From Aselliscus stoliczkanus (lineage: Eukaryota > Chordata > Mammalia > Chiroptera > Hipposideridae), in contig CM066732.1 of the NCBI GenBank assembly GCA_033961575.1, forward strand, positions 94,355,187-94,419,186: a stretch of DNA of 64,000 nucleotides, written 5' to 3'. Under the pieces are notes generated by a model that was given only the letters and a program-made list of their open reading frames with translations, did no database searches and had not been told where the DNA came from. Made by a program: the position numbers and the translations under genes. Positions within the stretch are counted from its first letter, which is position 1; the number at the start of each line of letters is the position of its first letter. Below are positions 25,756 to 38,223 of this stretch, one piece after another.

Positions 25756-26169
25756 CAATAATAATTATTATTTTAAACAAAAAATCTAGCTCTGAACTGG
25801 TCAACTGCTAAGGTCCAACATATGTTAACCCTTAACATTTCCCTTCAGATAAATTACATTTGAATGTCCCAAGACCTTAATGCACCTCTGAGATGCAACA
25901 TTAAATTTTGTAGATTCTTATTTTTATGCAAAAAAAATTGTATCATCTGCAAATATTGACATTTTTGTTCCTTTTTCTATCTCTAACCATTTTTTATTAT
26001 GTTCTTGCTTTATTATTTTAATTGAAGCAGTGATATGTATTTTTGTTTTGTTCCTGATTTTAAACAAATTGCTATTTTGAACATTTGTATTTAAGTATCA
26101 TGTTTGCTGTAGGTCTCCTTATAAACTCTTAAACAGGTTCAGGAAACTTGCTTTTTTAGTTAGCTACAA

Positions 26170-26281
26170 AATTTTATCATAAATGTCATTGGATTTTACC
26201 AAATATTTTTCCTACATTTATCAAGAATTTTATCATAAATGTCATTGGATTTTACCAAATGTTTTTCCTACATTTATCAAG
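26170..26281. repeat. 56-bp tandem duplication inside the L1
   Basis: 26170-26225 and 26226-26281 are the same 56-bp unit, starting 'aattttatcataaatgtcat' and ending 'cctacatttatcaag'. I see a single base difference ('aaatatttt' against 'aaatgtttt'). Confidence 0.97.
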
Positions 26282-26496
26282 ATGACCATGTTTTTGTCCA
26301 CTTCAGACTTCAAAATGGTAAATTATAATAATATATTTTCTAGTGTTTAACTCACCTTGCATTTTGAAAATACCCAACTTGGTCATAATTTATTATATTT
26401 TGTTACTATATTGCTGGATCCAGTTTGCTAACATTTTCATTTAGCACTTTCATATCTATGTTTATGAGTGAAACTGCCATGTAATTTCCCCTTTTT

Positions 26497-26944
26497 TATT
26501 TTAATTTTTTTTCCTGAGGAATTGGGGGAGGGGAACAGACGAGTTGCTGTCATTTTGTTCTGCAGTCTGGTTGTGGTGGACATTGCTTTACTGGCCCATT
26601 TTGGTATTATCATTGCATTCTTTCTCTTTCCAGGTAAGGCAGTTGCTCGCGGGCCATTGGACAGCCTTTCATGGTGGCTCATGGCAGCTCAAGCGGCTGC
26701 TGGCCACTCACACTGGCTGCCAGCCACTAAAGGTAGTTCATGGCAGCCCACTGCAGCAGGGGCTACAGTCTATGCTGTTGACAGCGACTCATGGGAGCCC
26801 AGTTCCAGGTCAAGCTGTTGTTCACCATCTTAGCTGTAGAGGGTGCAGTGTCACTGGCCCTCATGTAGGATCCGAACTGGGGCCCTGCTGCTCAGAGCTG
26901 GCATCCCAAGCCAACTCCTAACCAACGCGCCACTCAGCTGGCCC
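26497..26944 (-). mobile_element. long tRNA-derived SINE (copy B), nested in L1
   Basis: The head ends at 26944 ('gccactcagctggccc' read on the plus strand) and the tail is at 26497. Imperfect target duplication: 'taatttccccttttt' (26482) against 'taatttccttttctg' (26945), which is L1 sequence. It has the single-unit tail, like copy A. Reading frames at 26468-26921 and 26437-26682 are translations of this SINE. Confidence 0.93.
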
Positions 26945-27409
26945 TAATTTCCTTTTCTGATCTTTCTTGTCTGGTTTTAGAAACAAGGTTTTACTCATCT
27001 CATGAGAACTTGTGGAAGTATTCCCTCTTTTATCATCTGAATGATTGAAATTACCTGTTCCTTGCATATAGATGGAACTTACCTCCAAAATTACCAGAGC
27101 CAATGTTTTCTTTGTAGGAAGATTTTAAATAATTTGTTCAATTCCTTTAAGAGTTAATAGGATATAGAGACTTTTTTTTTGTCTCTTCTTAAGTCAGTTT
27201 TGATATATTTTTCTAAAGATATATTGTATCTAATTTTTTTCTAATTTGATGTCATATAGTCCTATAAAATATTATCTTATCTTTTTAATAAATGTAGAAT
27301 CTGTAGATGTATTTCCCTTTTCATTACATTTATTCTTTCTTTTTTTATTTATCATTTCTGTCAAAATTTTGTCTATTTTATTTTCTTTTCAAAGATACAA
27401 CCTTTGTCT

Positions 27410-27512
27410 CCTGTACTAGCAGGAACACATTTGTTCACTGTGGTATCCCCAACACCTGGCAGCATGCCTGGCACATTGCAGGCATTCAATAAATATTTGT
27501 TGAATAAAAAAA
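27410..27512 (+). repeat. L2 LINE 3' end
   Basis: 'tgtggtatccccaacacctg', 'gcatgcctggcacattgcag' and 'caataaatatttgttgaata' form the typical L2 terminus. Confidence 0.85.
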
Positions 27513-28132
27513 ATGGATAGAAAATGCATAAGAGAGAATTTCATTTAAGACCAAGTTTTTCCTAATTTCCATAGCAGAAAACAACAGCTACCAAATGCAT
27601 GTATCTTCCTTCACGAAGAAAAAGTAAGAGCAGAAGAGCGTTTACATCAATAATTAGCATTTGCCTAATCCTGATCCGCAAAGATATACAGGTCTTTAGA
27701 TCTTTCAAGATCTCAGACTCCTAATAATTTCCTACAGGTTCTAGAGATGTTAACAAAGGCAGCATTATTTTAAACTACACATGATAGGTTCTGGCATTAC
27801 AGACATAAGATCACGAATTTGCTAATTATTTTTCACTGCCATAGACATTAGTTACTATTTGATCTTACGACATGGAGTACTGATTCATCACTGTTATTCT
27901 TTTCTTAAAAGGAACTTTGCTGATGTGCTGGAAGTAAAGGAGCCTCATCAATGCAGAGGTACAGAGGAAGTGTTGAAAAGACAATGAGCTTTGCACACAT
28001 TGCTTAATGTACTTCTTCTGATACAGGGTTGTCAAATAGAGAAGCGCAGAGCGCTCTTTCTATTTTCAGGAAGACAAATAAAGCCTACGAGTATAACATT
28101 GTGAAAAGGGATATCATCCTATATTTTTATAG
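27513..28132. other. unassigned sequence
   Basis: No gene or repeat recognised; complex unique sequence. Confidence 0.4.
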
Positions 28133-28290
28133 AGCAGTGGATTTTGACCCTTGCCCCACATACTTAGTTATATTATTTCTTAAGTAGACATCCCACCACT
28201 AGAGACTCTAAGTCAGTAGAATTCAGGCGGTGGGGGGGGAGGTGGGGCGGCCCTGACATCAGAACTATTTTTAGTCTCCGTGAAAATGTA
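28133..28290. mobile_element. probable MER5-type hAT fragment
   Basis: Decayed order 'gagcagtggattttgaccct', 'actctaagtcagtagaattc', a G-rich 'ggtggggcggccctgacatc', then 'agaac'. This parallels the MER5A 'ttcagtaggtctggggtgggg' segment. Confidence 0.5.
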
Positions 28291-28291
28291 G

Positions 28292-28510
28292 GTGTGTGAT
28301 GAAAATCATTTGTATGGTGCTTTACAGTTTACAGACCTTTCAACAATATCCTTCAGTCCTCACAGTTACATAAAAGGGGACAGAGTATACAGAATTAGTA
28401 CCATTTCACATGTGAGAAAATTGAGTCTCAAAGAAAATACATCTGTCCAAATAACAAGTAGCAGAAAGGAGATACTAAGCCTATTTCCTGAGCCCAGGTC
28501 CAGTGTCTTT
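28292..28510 (-). repeat. MIR-like SINE fragment
   Basis: 'gtgctttacagtttacagac', 'ttcagtcctcacagttacat', 'accatttcacatgtgagaaa' and 'attgagtctcaaag' fit antisense MIR. Confidence 0.65.
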
Positions 28511-29069
28511 TCACTGTCGCTCCACTACCTAAAATCAAAACAGGGTGAGATGAGTAAGAATTGACCCTCCCAGAAAATGTTAGAACCAAGAAGCAATCCT
28601 TTGAAATCACCAAAGGGTAAATTTAGGCCCAATGAAAAAGCACTTCTTTGAATATGTTCATGGGCCTATTAACCTGAAGATACGGTCGATGATCATCACA
28701 GGTTCACATGAGATTTCAATAAATTTAGAGATGAAGGATCCACCTTCTTAGCTATTTGAGAGCAACACTGCATCTTCTCACGAATTTGTCAGGGACCAAA
28801 TGCCAGACTGGTTTATTACATTGCTGACAGTCTACAAATTATAGTCAGATATTCTCAGGGCCTATAGTTGTGTTTGCCTTATCCTTCTACTGAAAATTTG
28901 ATTATCCGTAGCCTCAAGAGAAAGGAGCAGCACAGATAAGTGACATTCCCACAAATCAGCTACAGAATATGAGGATGTGGTAATGATCCCATTACCGCAG
29001 AAAGACTTTGGGCCCCTGGGTGATATCAGGCAAGTTAGTTATTACGTGGTTAATTAGGGAAGGAAACTC
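28511..29069. other. unassigned sequence
   Basis: Nothing recognised. Confidence 0.4.
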
Positions 29070-29290
29070 ATATCAGATGCGAGCAGTGTGGTAGGTCCTG
29101 TGCAGGGTGCTTCACATACACCATCACATTTAGTCTTGGGAAGCCCAAAAGAGTAGTATTATAATTCTCCCCTTTACACAAATGAGGGAAGTCAGGCTCA
29201 GAGAGGTGAAACAATATGCTTGAGGTTCAGAGCTCCACACTGTGCAATTGCGATGTGCCTATCTCCAGAGCTTGTGGTCTTTCCATTATG
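29070..29290 (-). repeat. MIR SINE
   Basis: Clear antisense MIR: 'gtgcagggtgcttcacatac', 'cccctttacacaaatgaggg', then 'aggctcagagaggtgaaaca' and 'atatgcttgaggttcagagc'. Confidence 0.85.
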
Positions 29291-29989
29291 TTATGTTTCT
29301 TACAGCCTACCAAAAGATAATAAAACCCAATGCAATATAATAAGCAACTAAGTAAAAACACCTGTTCACCCTTAGGTGGCTTCTGCCTCTAGGAAGCTAC
29401 ATCTCAGTGGCTACAAAGCTGTGTGGCTCACATCATTAGCAGCAGCACCCATCGCGCCCCCAAGAAGGCAGGGCATGTGACTTGCAGAGTCAGAGTGCAT
29501 GATACTTACGCTCACATTTCGGATGACTGTAGGGACCTGAGACATGTCCCCTGCGTGGGGAATCCCGCCTCACTTAGTCACCCTGATATTGCATAACAGA
29601 TATGGCATTTCCAACAGCATGGCATGCTAACTGTCTAATAATAAGAGCAAGAATGTTGGCAGCCAGATGGCTGCTAAAAAATAAAAACTTCACTGCCTAT
29701 TATAAAAGCCAGAGCTCATAGAAGCTGCTGCCTTAAATTTGGCAGGGTGCTAAGCTCTAAGGAAACATGTAACATTACACATACCATCCTGAAATACAAT
29801 CCCAAATGAGGCATATATAGTTGGTTCAGAGGATTGGGTGCCAACCCTTTAATGTTCTCACCTTAACACTAAGAAACCACCCATGAAATATACAGCATAA
29901 TCCTGATCGAGGGAGCACCCCAAATACTGTAGACAGAGAAAGCATCAAATCACCCAGAAACCACCACCACCATCTCCGGCTTACACTAG
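29291..29989. other. unassigned sequence
   Basis: No exon, RNA gene or repeat recognised. Confidence 0.4.
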
Positions 29990-30625
29990 TGAGATGGCCT
30001 TGTTCCTGCTACACCTGAACTCCTCACCACCTTTCAACCCATTCCCTACCAGCAAGTCAGATCCTGTCCTTGAAACATATCTGATTATATTGCACCCTGG
30101 CTCAAAACCTTCCCATTGTTCTTAGAATAAAGTTAAGACTCATGACCATAGCCAGTGCCCTCCTCATCCTGATAACACCCCATATCACACCTACTAAGTG
30201 ATCCTTTGTCCTCATAGTTTCCTGATCATACCTGCCTGCCTTAGGACCTTATCACATGCCATGTCCTGGCTTGAATCACAACCTTCCTCCCCCTTTCTCC
30301 CCACCCCCATCCCACCACCTTAACCAAGTTTATTTCTTTTCACCCATCATATTTGTGCCTAAATATCACTTTTTTAGAATATCCAAATTAGGTGCCCCGT
30401 TATATTTTCTCATAGCACTCTATTGTTCTGCCTTCAAGGCAATTATAATTGAAATGTAAGAATTAAGTATTTAGGACTTTGTTAATGTCTGCTTTTTCCT
30501 ACTAGAATGCGAACTCCAAGAGAGCAAGAGAAAACAACTACCTTATTCATTTTTCTATTGCTAAGTGCCTTCAACATTAAGTTGTTCATTCAGTGTTTGA
30601 TGAATGAATGAATGAATGAATGAGC
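29990..30625 (+). repeat. L2 LINE 3' region (about 0.6 kb)
   Basis: Longest L2 of the window: 'ccctggctcaaaaccttccc', 'agaataaagttaagactcat', 'actagaatgcgaactccaag', then 'cattcagtgtttgatgaatg'. It ends in a (GAAT)n tract at 30600-30623. Diverged and non-coding. Confidence 0.85.
30600..30623. repeat. (GAAT)n microsatellite at the L2 end
   Basis: About six tandem 'tgaa' units grown from the typical L2 terminal repeat. Confidence 0.95.
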
Positions 30626-32050
30626 ATGGCCAGCCTTACTTTGTTTTCTAATAATGTAGGGATAATTCAAAACAGGTTTCCTTCCAAACTGAGAGTCTGT
30701 TCTTACATGTCAAATTATCACTCCCATGTCATAGGATGACCCATTGCCCACAAGCAGATGTTCCCTACCGCTGCCATACTGCTGTAATACAATCTCATCT
30801 GCAAGATGGTAGTACCAGCACACAGGTTATAAGCACAGAACTTGTGTCCTCAGCATAATACCAGTTACAAGAGGCAAATTCTTTGCCGTGCACAAAATTA
30901 GCCATTCAATAAACATTTGCTGCTTTGGAAATTAAGAGTTGAACAGATCTATAAAAAGCACCACATTTTATATCTAAAAGTTTAGTTCATAATGGAAATC
31001 CAGTTTTAACAAACAAAAAAGAGAGCAGTTTTTCAAACTAAAATGTGATTTTTTGTAATATGTTGTTTTTAAATGTTTGTGTTAGAAAACGAATGACTTT
31101 AACCTTATAAATACGCATTTCTCTTTTTGTTTCCATGTGTAAAATGTATATCAGGTTGGTGACACACTTTTACAGCATAATCTTGTTGGGAAGATGGATA
31201 TTTTTCTTAAAACTCTTATTGTTATATATTTGTGCATGGTAATTTTCAACCTAAAAATAAATAGCATTCCAAGTTAACATTTAAATAAAAAATAAAGATG
31301 TTCTGTACATGAAAAAAATTTTAGTTTATGATTTCAAATGTTGAAACCCATTGTTTACATAGAGTAGTACCTCTGTCAAAGCATGGTTCATTTGTTGGTT
31401 GAGAAAAATACCATGATTTTGGTTAGAATCTACCTCTGACCTCTCATATCAAGGAAAAAGACATCTGAGATGTTTAATGTCTTTTTAAGGAGCAAAAAAT
31501 CCCATTTCTATCCCAGGAATCTGGAGACCCAGAGAAGGATGTAAGGTGTGGGCAGAGCTGCAAATAGGCTTCTGGCCCATTGACCTGGGCACTGTCTACG
31601 TAATCTGGTGGTAACATACATCTAGTGGTATCTAATGGCAGACTCTATGGCATTTCATTGAAGTGCAACGATGGAGGGACAACGCTGAAATATGAAAACA
31701 GTGATTAAGAGGAAGCCAGCTACTTTCTTCCTAGTATATATCATGAAAGTATTTCCCAGTTCTGCAGTTCATTGCCAGATGCTGAAACAATAACAGAAAA
31801 TGACAGGAAAAAATGCAAGTAAATGAAGGACAAACCCCTAAAGGAGGTAAAGCAGTAACCAAGCTGGGTAGATGAGAAACACCAACACGATCTTTATTAC
31901 ATTCTAGTACCCAATAATCTAAAATGCAGGTGAGGTATAAAAAAAATAAGTTCAGCAGTTGTGACAATCCCAGAGACAGAATTAACACAGGGGACCATTT
32001 AAAATATTAAAGGAGACAAAGACAAAACCCACACATGCCCACATGCATTT
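30626..32050. other. unassigned sequence
   Basis: 1.4 kb without a recognised gene or repeat. 31010-31320 is AT-rich, complex and repeat-free. Confidence 0.35.
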
Positions 32051-32056
32051 GCACGC

Positions 32057-32093
<37 letters not shown>
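32051..32093. repeat. (CA)n microsatellite
   Basis: 'gcacgcacac' leads into about 18 pure CA units. Confidence 0.97.
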
Positions 32094-32096
<3 letters not shown>

Positions 32097-32999
32097 GGAG
32101 CACAAGTAGGCCAGCAAGTCTATGATGCCCACACCTGCATATAAACCCTCTCCTCTCCCATCCCATGCCATTGGGGAACGAGGCTCCCTTGTCCTCCTAC
32201 ACAGCAATCATTCTCAATTGTCCGCCCCTCCAGGAGTGTGGCCAGGAGCCCGACCAGGAGCCCCCCTGTTAGTATTCGTGGATGCATGGTCTTTGATGAG
32301 CACCTGCTGATCTCATGTCTGCTGGAGTCAGCTGCCAGACCCACCACAATGACAGCAATGACCAATACTTCAGCAGGAGAGACCAGAAAGGTACTGATTA
32401 AAGCAGCTCTTTTCCTCTCTCCCTCACTCTATTGCACACACACATTTGAAGGCCGGAAGAGTTCCTTCACCTTTCTTGGACTTATATAACCAACTACAGT
32501 TTCGGGATCTACCAAAGCAAGTCCTTATCAAATGCCTTATCTTTGGGTTTGTCTTCCACATAAAATATGAGTCACTCTCAGGATCTAACAATTTAAGTTA
32601 AATTTGTTCATACTGTAGTTTCCTCCTACAGGACCATGCTTCACGTCTCCTCTAAATTTGGGTCCAGGTCACTTTGCTCAGCCTTGGGCAGCTGCCTTTA
32701 CTTTTTCAGTCACCTCAGAGCTCTTGTGTAGATAAGGAAAGAAAAACTGACACTCAGGGTGGAAACTGGCGTCAATACCTTATTGGATGTTACGAAGAAA
32801 TCAGATAACGTGAGAAACTTAGATTTTATTCCTAGATGAGCCTGTTTTTATCACTTCTCAGCATAAGCAGCTGGTTGCTGCCAAAATTATGAATGGGATT
32901 GCCTGTCAGTCTTCCATTGTGGAAGATTTTACCAGTCATAAGTGAATATATTCTTTCATGAATAACGCATACGAGACAATTCAGCATGATTCATCTGCT
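32094..32999. other. unassigned sequence
   Basis: Overlapping short frames at 32120-32489 show no motif and disagree between strands; not taken as genes. Confidence 0.4.
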
Positions 33000-33130
33000 T
33001 AGAGTCAGGCATTATTGGGGTCAAATTTCATCACAGATCTGCTGGCCATGCGACCTTGGGCAAGTAAGTTTACTTTGAAGCTCAGTTTCTTTATCTGTCA
33101 AATGGAGCTAAATTAGCTTTGGGCCAACCA
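33000..33130 (+). repeat. MIR SINE fragment
   Basis: 'gccatgcgaccttgggcaag', 'aagctcagtttctttatctg', then 'tcaaatggagctaa'. Confidence 0.8.
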
Positions 33131-33837
33131 TAGGTGGTCCACAAACCATAGTAACACCTTTAAGAATAAAATGTATTTATCTTCTGAGAGTGGCTGGAAG
33201 GTACCCATGGTAGGAGAGAAGAGAAGTAACCAGCTCCACATGCCTTCACATGATGGTTACATTCCTTTATCCACCCTTTATTCAGCCCCTCACCAGGCAT
33301 TTATTAAAACCTACTGTGTGATAGGAATCATTCTAGAGTTTGAGTGTCCCTCTTTAAGCAAGGGGGCAAGACATGTCCAGGTAATCACAATGCAATGCAT
33401 TGAATGCCAGACAAGAGGCAGTCAGGGCTACTTCTCAGAAGAGATGGCATGAGAGTTGAGCTGTGAATGTTGGGCAGGAGTTGGTCAGAGGGGTCACAGA
33501 GATGAATTACATTCCAAGGATAGGGAATGGCTAGTACAAAGGAGTGACTGTGGAAAAAGCATGGTGACCGGCATGGTTTTCCTCATGTTTATAAGTCTAA
33601 GGCTGAGTGCCTGTTCTGGGCACTTGGTAATGCATAGAATTGAGAAGAGGAAGAAAAGGAAAACTGTTGTAGGTGTGAGGGTAAGGTGAAGGATCCAAGA
33701 AAAGCTAAAAAGACTGAGATAGATATAATGAGAAGCAGAGGCAAGAGAGGAGGGGAATACAATACACCAACGCTCACCAATAGATGGTGGTGGTGAAGAA
33801 GGGGCACATAGAGATGCCTTCTCCATGACCCTCAATT
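33131..33837. other. unassigned sequence with an old-repeat trace
   Basis: 33285-33560 ('gcatttattaaaacctactg', 'acatgtccaggtaatcacaa', 'cagtcagggctacttctcag') resembles an ancient dispersed repeat I cannot name. Frames here are not supported as genes. Confidence 0.3.
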
Positions 33838-33955
33838 AGCCACGAGCTGCTTGCGTGGCCTTGAGTAAGTCACCTCCATATTTCTCAATTCTGGTTTCCT
33901 TAGCTCTAAAATCAGGGAACTGAACCCACTGAGATCTGAGATCTCTTCCAGCCCT
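33838..33955 (+). repeat. MIR SINE fragment
   Basis: 'gcgtggccttgagtaagtca', 'ctggtttccttagctctaaa', then 'atcagggaactgaaccc'. Confidence 0.7.
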
Positions 33956-34530
33956 TTTCCACTTAAAAAAAAATATTTGTTAACTTTCTACTTAGTGCTG
34001 GGCACTATACTATCCACTGGGGATCCAAAAATAAATAAGTTCTTGTGCTGGTTATTCTCCATTTGCTACTCTCACATGCTGAGATCCATCCCTACTCTGT
34101 TCCCCAGGAAAATAACTCCCACTGCATCACCCAGGCACCCTCGCCTTCTGGTTGTCCATTACTTTCACACAATGGGAGCACTTGTGAAAGATTAGAAAAA
34201 GGAGAGAAAAAGGTTGGGGTATTTCTCTTCCTGCTCCGTCCTTGCTTCATCTCTGATGGCTATGATCACTTCTCTTCACAAATGTAGCTCCTGCCTAGCA
34301 GCTCATCTTTCATGTCTTCAGCCCACTCTGAACTTCAGTAATACCACTGACCCCTGGCTCCTGTAGGCACAGATATACCAGTGGCTTCTCACATACACTA
34401 GTGCCTGAGTACTTCAACTTCCTTTAAACCTGCTCTCAATCATTCTGCACAGTCTCTTCATTAAAATTTCTTCAGTTAAACCATGTGAGTGGAATTCTAT
34501 ATTCTGTGAGCCCTTACCTGATACACAATC
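33956..34530 (+). repeat. possible old dispersed repeat, unnamed
   Basis: The end of the block ('cagtctcttcattaaaattt', 'cttcagttaaaccatgtgag', 'cttacctgatacaca') resembles the terminus of a common mammalian interspersed repeat. Family not identified, and the left half is uncertain. Confidence 0.3.
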
Positions 34531-35454
34531 GACAGTGCAGCTGAAGAGCTAGAATTATCAATACGTCATTTTTTCCCAATATAAACTACCATGGGAAAAC
34601 CAAGGAGGAGGCAGTGCTAAGAGACTGAAGAAGAGAGACTCATGGGAGTGTTTGTGGAGATTGGGATGCAAGAACTAATGTGGACATAGACATGGAAGAA
34701 TGGATCAGAGAGAGTTTATTATTGCTGCTATTATTGTTATATTAAGAACACTTTTCCAGATGTACAGACCAAAGAGAAGTAAAATCTGCCATACTAAGAT
34801 AAAAAGCAGCACATAATTGAATGTGAGCTATGGAACAGATACATTTTCAGCTACGAATTTAAACAATTTCGTATTTGCTGTTTTATGTAAGTTGATCATT
34901 TTTGGTGTTATCAGCTAAGTGTGTGAATTCAGAAACTTAAAATACATATAAGCCCTGTACCAAAAGATAAAGTTTTTATTGAGAATAAAAAGTTAGCTGG
35001 GAATGAAAGATTAACAAAATCAACAACTTCTACACCAAAGTCAATGAAATTCTTTCTTACTTCCATACTTAACATTTTGATTCCACAGGCTGGGGCAACA
35101 CCTAACTTTCTCTACTGCCACTGATACTATCATAGAGAAGACAATAGCTTCCTTTGTGGTCTTCAAAGGGCAGGAGGGCCACCTTCTAGCTGTTGATATT
35201 ACATTATGACTAGAGTAGGAAGATGGACATTGCATCACAGAACCAGCTATAGCAAGCTGGCATGCAAGGAGAGCCCAGTAAGGTGGAAATTAGGCCTCTG
35301 TTCTGTGTCATATGAGAGAGATCAGCTCCAAGACCTCAAGGCCCTATGACCTTTTTTCAGTAGGACGGAATAGGAAATCTTATCAAAAATCCATTCCCTC
35401 AAGCAAAATCACAGGTCCAGGGAGAACCAAGACACTGTAATACATTGTACCAAA
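34531..35454. other. unassigned sequence
   Basis: Nothing recognised. Confidence 0.4.
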
Positions 35455-35670
35455 ATGCCCTGATTTTAGATCTTAGGCAGGTGATTTAATCACTTGAGCC
35501 TCAGCTTCTTCATCCATAAACCAGAATTAGTGATACTTACTTCATGAGCTTATTGAGAGATTTAAATGAAAACATGTAGGCAAGACTTAGCGTAGGGTAT
35601 GCCATGGAGTCTGTCTGCAACATGGCAGGTGCTGTTCTGCTGGTATTACTCCAATGTACTGGCATCAGAC
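35455..35670 (+). repeat. MIR SINE
   Basis: 'tcttaggcaggtgatttaat', 'gagcctcagcttcttcatcc', 'cataaaccagaattagtgat' and 'ttgagagatttaaatgaaaa' follow the MIR core and its 3' half. Confidence 0.8.
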
Positions 35671-37763
35671 AATCTCTTAGAGGCCTAGGTGGGGCTACAC
35701 CCAAGACATAGGCAGTAAGCAGTAGGTAGACTGAGATGGTCATTTTCAATCCAGAGAACATTCATGTATCCCCAACTCTCAGAGGGCTTCAAGGAGTATT
35801 TTGAGGTGACTACAACGTTACAACTACTCCAAAATCACTTCCCACTCAGACAGGCAAGTCAAAAGCTTCTCCTGTTAACTAGCTTGAAATTTCCATCATT
35901 AGAGTTATTTTTTGGAGCAAGCACAAATGGATTAACCAGACATCTCATACCTGTTCTATTATCTATGTATCATCTACCTATATTTATGTATCTATCTCTG
36001 TGTCACACTCACACACACACACACAACCAGCCAGCTACCTGTTTGCACCAGAAATAATGGAATTTTACTGACTTGATCACAAATTTCATTTTCTCCAAAC
36101 ATCATTGGGCCCTTGATATTGTTGCAACCCTTTCACCCTAACCTGTTCTCAGCACCTTACTCGACACCCACCTCACCCTGCCTCACTGTGACTGAATCCA
36201 CACTATGAACTGTCTCAGCTCACTTCCATTCCACTTAGAATCTGGGAAGCTCCCATCCAATACCTCAAGTCTTTTGTTCCCTTACATGGCAGAAAGTAGG
36301 AGCCTAAGAGAAGCAAAACCACATCACAGGACGAAAGAAGAAGAAAACTTCTCCAGGCTCATAAAGGAGATTTCCCGAGCTTTAGGATGAAATTACACTG
36401 GTGAGTTGTTCATTGCCATTTTAATAAACAATGAATCAAGGCCACTCAGAAAAAATCTACAGAGTTAAATATCTTCATTGCCTGAAACAGAAAATGAGAA
36501 AATATTGTGGTAACTTGAAGGATGAAAGGAGACACTTTAGGGAAAAAGATATTTCACCAGTGATATACACTTTCCCTCCATCATGGAGGTTACCTGTTTA
36601 ACCTCTCCATAAAGCTGATCTTACCATGTGAAGAGTATTAATAGGGTAGATTTCTAAACCCTTAATCCTGTGGCTCATGCTAAAAATTATAAGATGTTAA
36701 CCTGATCAGACTTTAAAAGCAGTTTAGTGTTATAGTCACAATTTCTTGATTCTAACACCCGTGACTTATTTGTCTTTAACAGCTAGACTGGCCTGGTATC
36801 TAACAGGAACTCAGGAGATGTGTGTTAAATGAATGATCCAACAGAGGAAAGGCCAAGCCATGCCTAGGTGCCTTGGAGACCCTCAGTTTCTGTTTTTTGT
36901 CTTCTGAGTTAGGTGTGCGATAACGATCCAGTGACCTTGACATAAATAATTCTGCATAAGCACATGCAAGCTATATCTTGTGCTAGACAGGGAATCTGAT
37001 CCGTCCCAAAGTCACTGGGGAAACCATAGACTCCAGGCAAAGTGTGAGGTTCCTGGCTGCTGAGCTGAGTCTACTACTCTCACAATGACAAGGGCAATGC
37101 AGGTTTCTCAGCTGTGGGGAATAGCAAACCCTCTGAAAAATCTAATATCAAAACCATAAGCCATTAAGGTGAATAAACATGGACACAGCCTCCTTTGCAG
37201 GGAGAAAGAAAAAAATATTCTGTTGAAGTGAAAGTCCCAGCAGATTCCCAAATGCACTCAGCAATGCACACATGATCGTTGGGTCAGCCTTCCAGGCCAC
37301 AGGTTTTGACTTCACTCTGACACAAAAGTATTTTCAATGTCTGTGTTTCCTGTCAATGCAGGGAGACATTTTAAAGATACTTTGAACAATATGTATTGTT
37401 GCAGAGGTAAAAAGTTGACCAAGCCGGCAAAGGAGTAAGGAATACTAACTTCAGTGGGCAGACTGTGTGCTTTCTTCCATTGCTTTCAACTCTAAGAATC
37501 TGAACAAATAAAAAATTATTCTGATCTTTGGTCTGCAAAGGTTAACAGTAGAAAACCAAGAGTGATATTACTCTTTATGGCAACTTCTTTTGAATTCCTT
37601 GCACTGACCACAGTGCCAGTAACAGAGTAGGCACCCGATAAATAACTGCTGATTGAACAAGTCAACATTCTTCTCTGGAACCACCAAATTCATTACTTTC
37701 CACATAAACTTTCTGTGGTAGGACCATCTATAGCAATGGTTACATTCTCTCCCCCTTCTAGCT
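35671..37763. other. unassigned sequence with a CA tract and L2 traces
   Basis: Contains a short (CA)n at 36009-36025 and L2-end traces near 36775-36840 and 37580-37660 ('cagtgccagtaacagagtag'). No exon seen. Confidence 0.4.
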
Positions 37764-37777
37764 CATCTTCTATTTTT
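37764..37777. repeat. SINE target-site duplication, left copy
   Basis: 'catcttctattttt', identical to 38224-38237. Confidence 0.9.
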
Positions 37778-38223
37778 TTTTTTTAAGATTTTATTGGGGA
37801 ATTGGGGAGGGGAACAGCATTGGGGAATCAGGGAAGGGGAACAGACAAGTTGCTGTTCTTTTGTTCTTCAGTCTAGTTGCGGAGGACGTTACTTCACTGG
37901 CCCATGTTGGTATCATCATTGTGCTCTTCCCAGATGAGGCAGATCGGTCGCCGGCCTCTGGATGGTCGCTTACCACAGCTATTGGCAGCTCATGCTGGCT
38001 GCCAGCTACTCACACTGGCTGCTGGCCATTCACTGTAGCCTATGGCAGCCCACTGCAGCAGGGCCTGCAGCCTACACCGTCACTGGGGCTCCCAGCCCAG
38101 CTCCAGGTGGAGCTGTTATTAGCTGTAGAGGGCAGTGTCACTGGCCCTCATATGTGGGATCCGAACCGGGGCTGCTGGCATCCCAAGCCAGCTCTTAACC
38201 AATGCACCACTTGGTCGGCCCAT
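37778..38223 (-). mobile_element. long tRNA-derived SINE (copy C)
   Basis: The head at 38223 reads 'ccacttggtcggccc' on the plus strand. The tail at 37778 reads oligo(T) then 'aagattttattgggga', the reverse of 'aataaaatctt'. The tail carries a duplicated segment of about 27 bp (37796-37846), the same as in the SINE at 61.8 kb. Perfect 14-bp target duplications. Open frames at 37861-38241 are SINE translations. Confidence 0.96.

Larger units (their letters stand above)
25910..27405 (-). mobile_element. ancient L1 ORF2, antisense, interrupted by a SINE
   Basis: The plus strand shows the reverse complement of ORF2 DNA: 'tgtatcatctgcaaatattg', 'gtatcatgtttgctgtaggt', 'tcaagatgaccatgtttttg', 'ggatccagtttgctaacatt', and after the SINE 'gtggaagtattccctctttt' and 'cttttcaaagatacaacctt'. 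No reading frame survives. A 56-bp tandem duplication sits at 26170-26281 and a long SINE at 26497-26944. Confidence 0.82.

Noticed and set aside
26468..26921. Overlapping 121- and 125-residue frames
   Set aside because: They lie in the SINE copy B, and similar frames recur in copies C and H.
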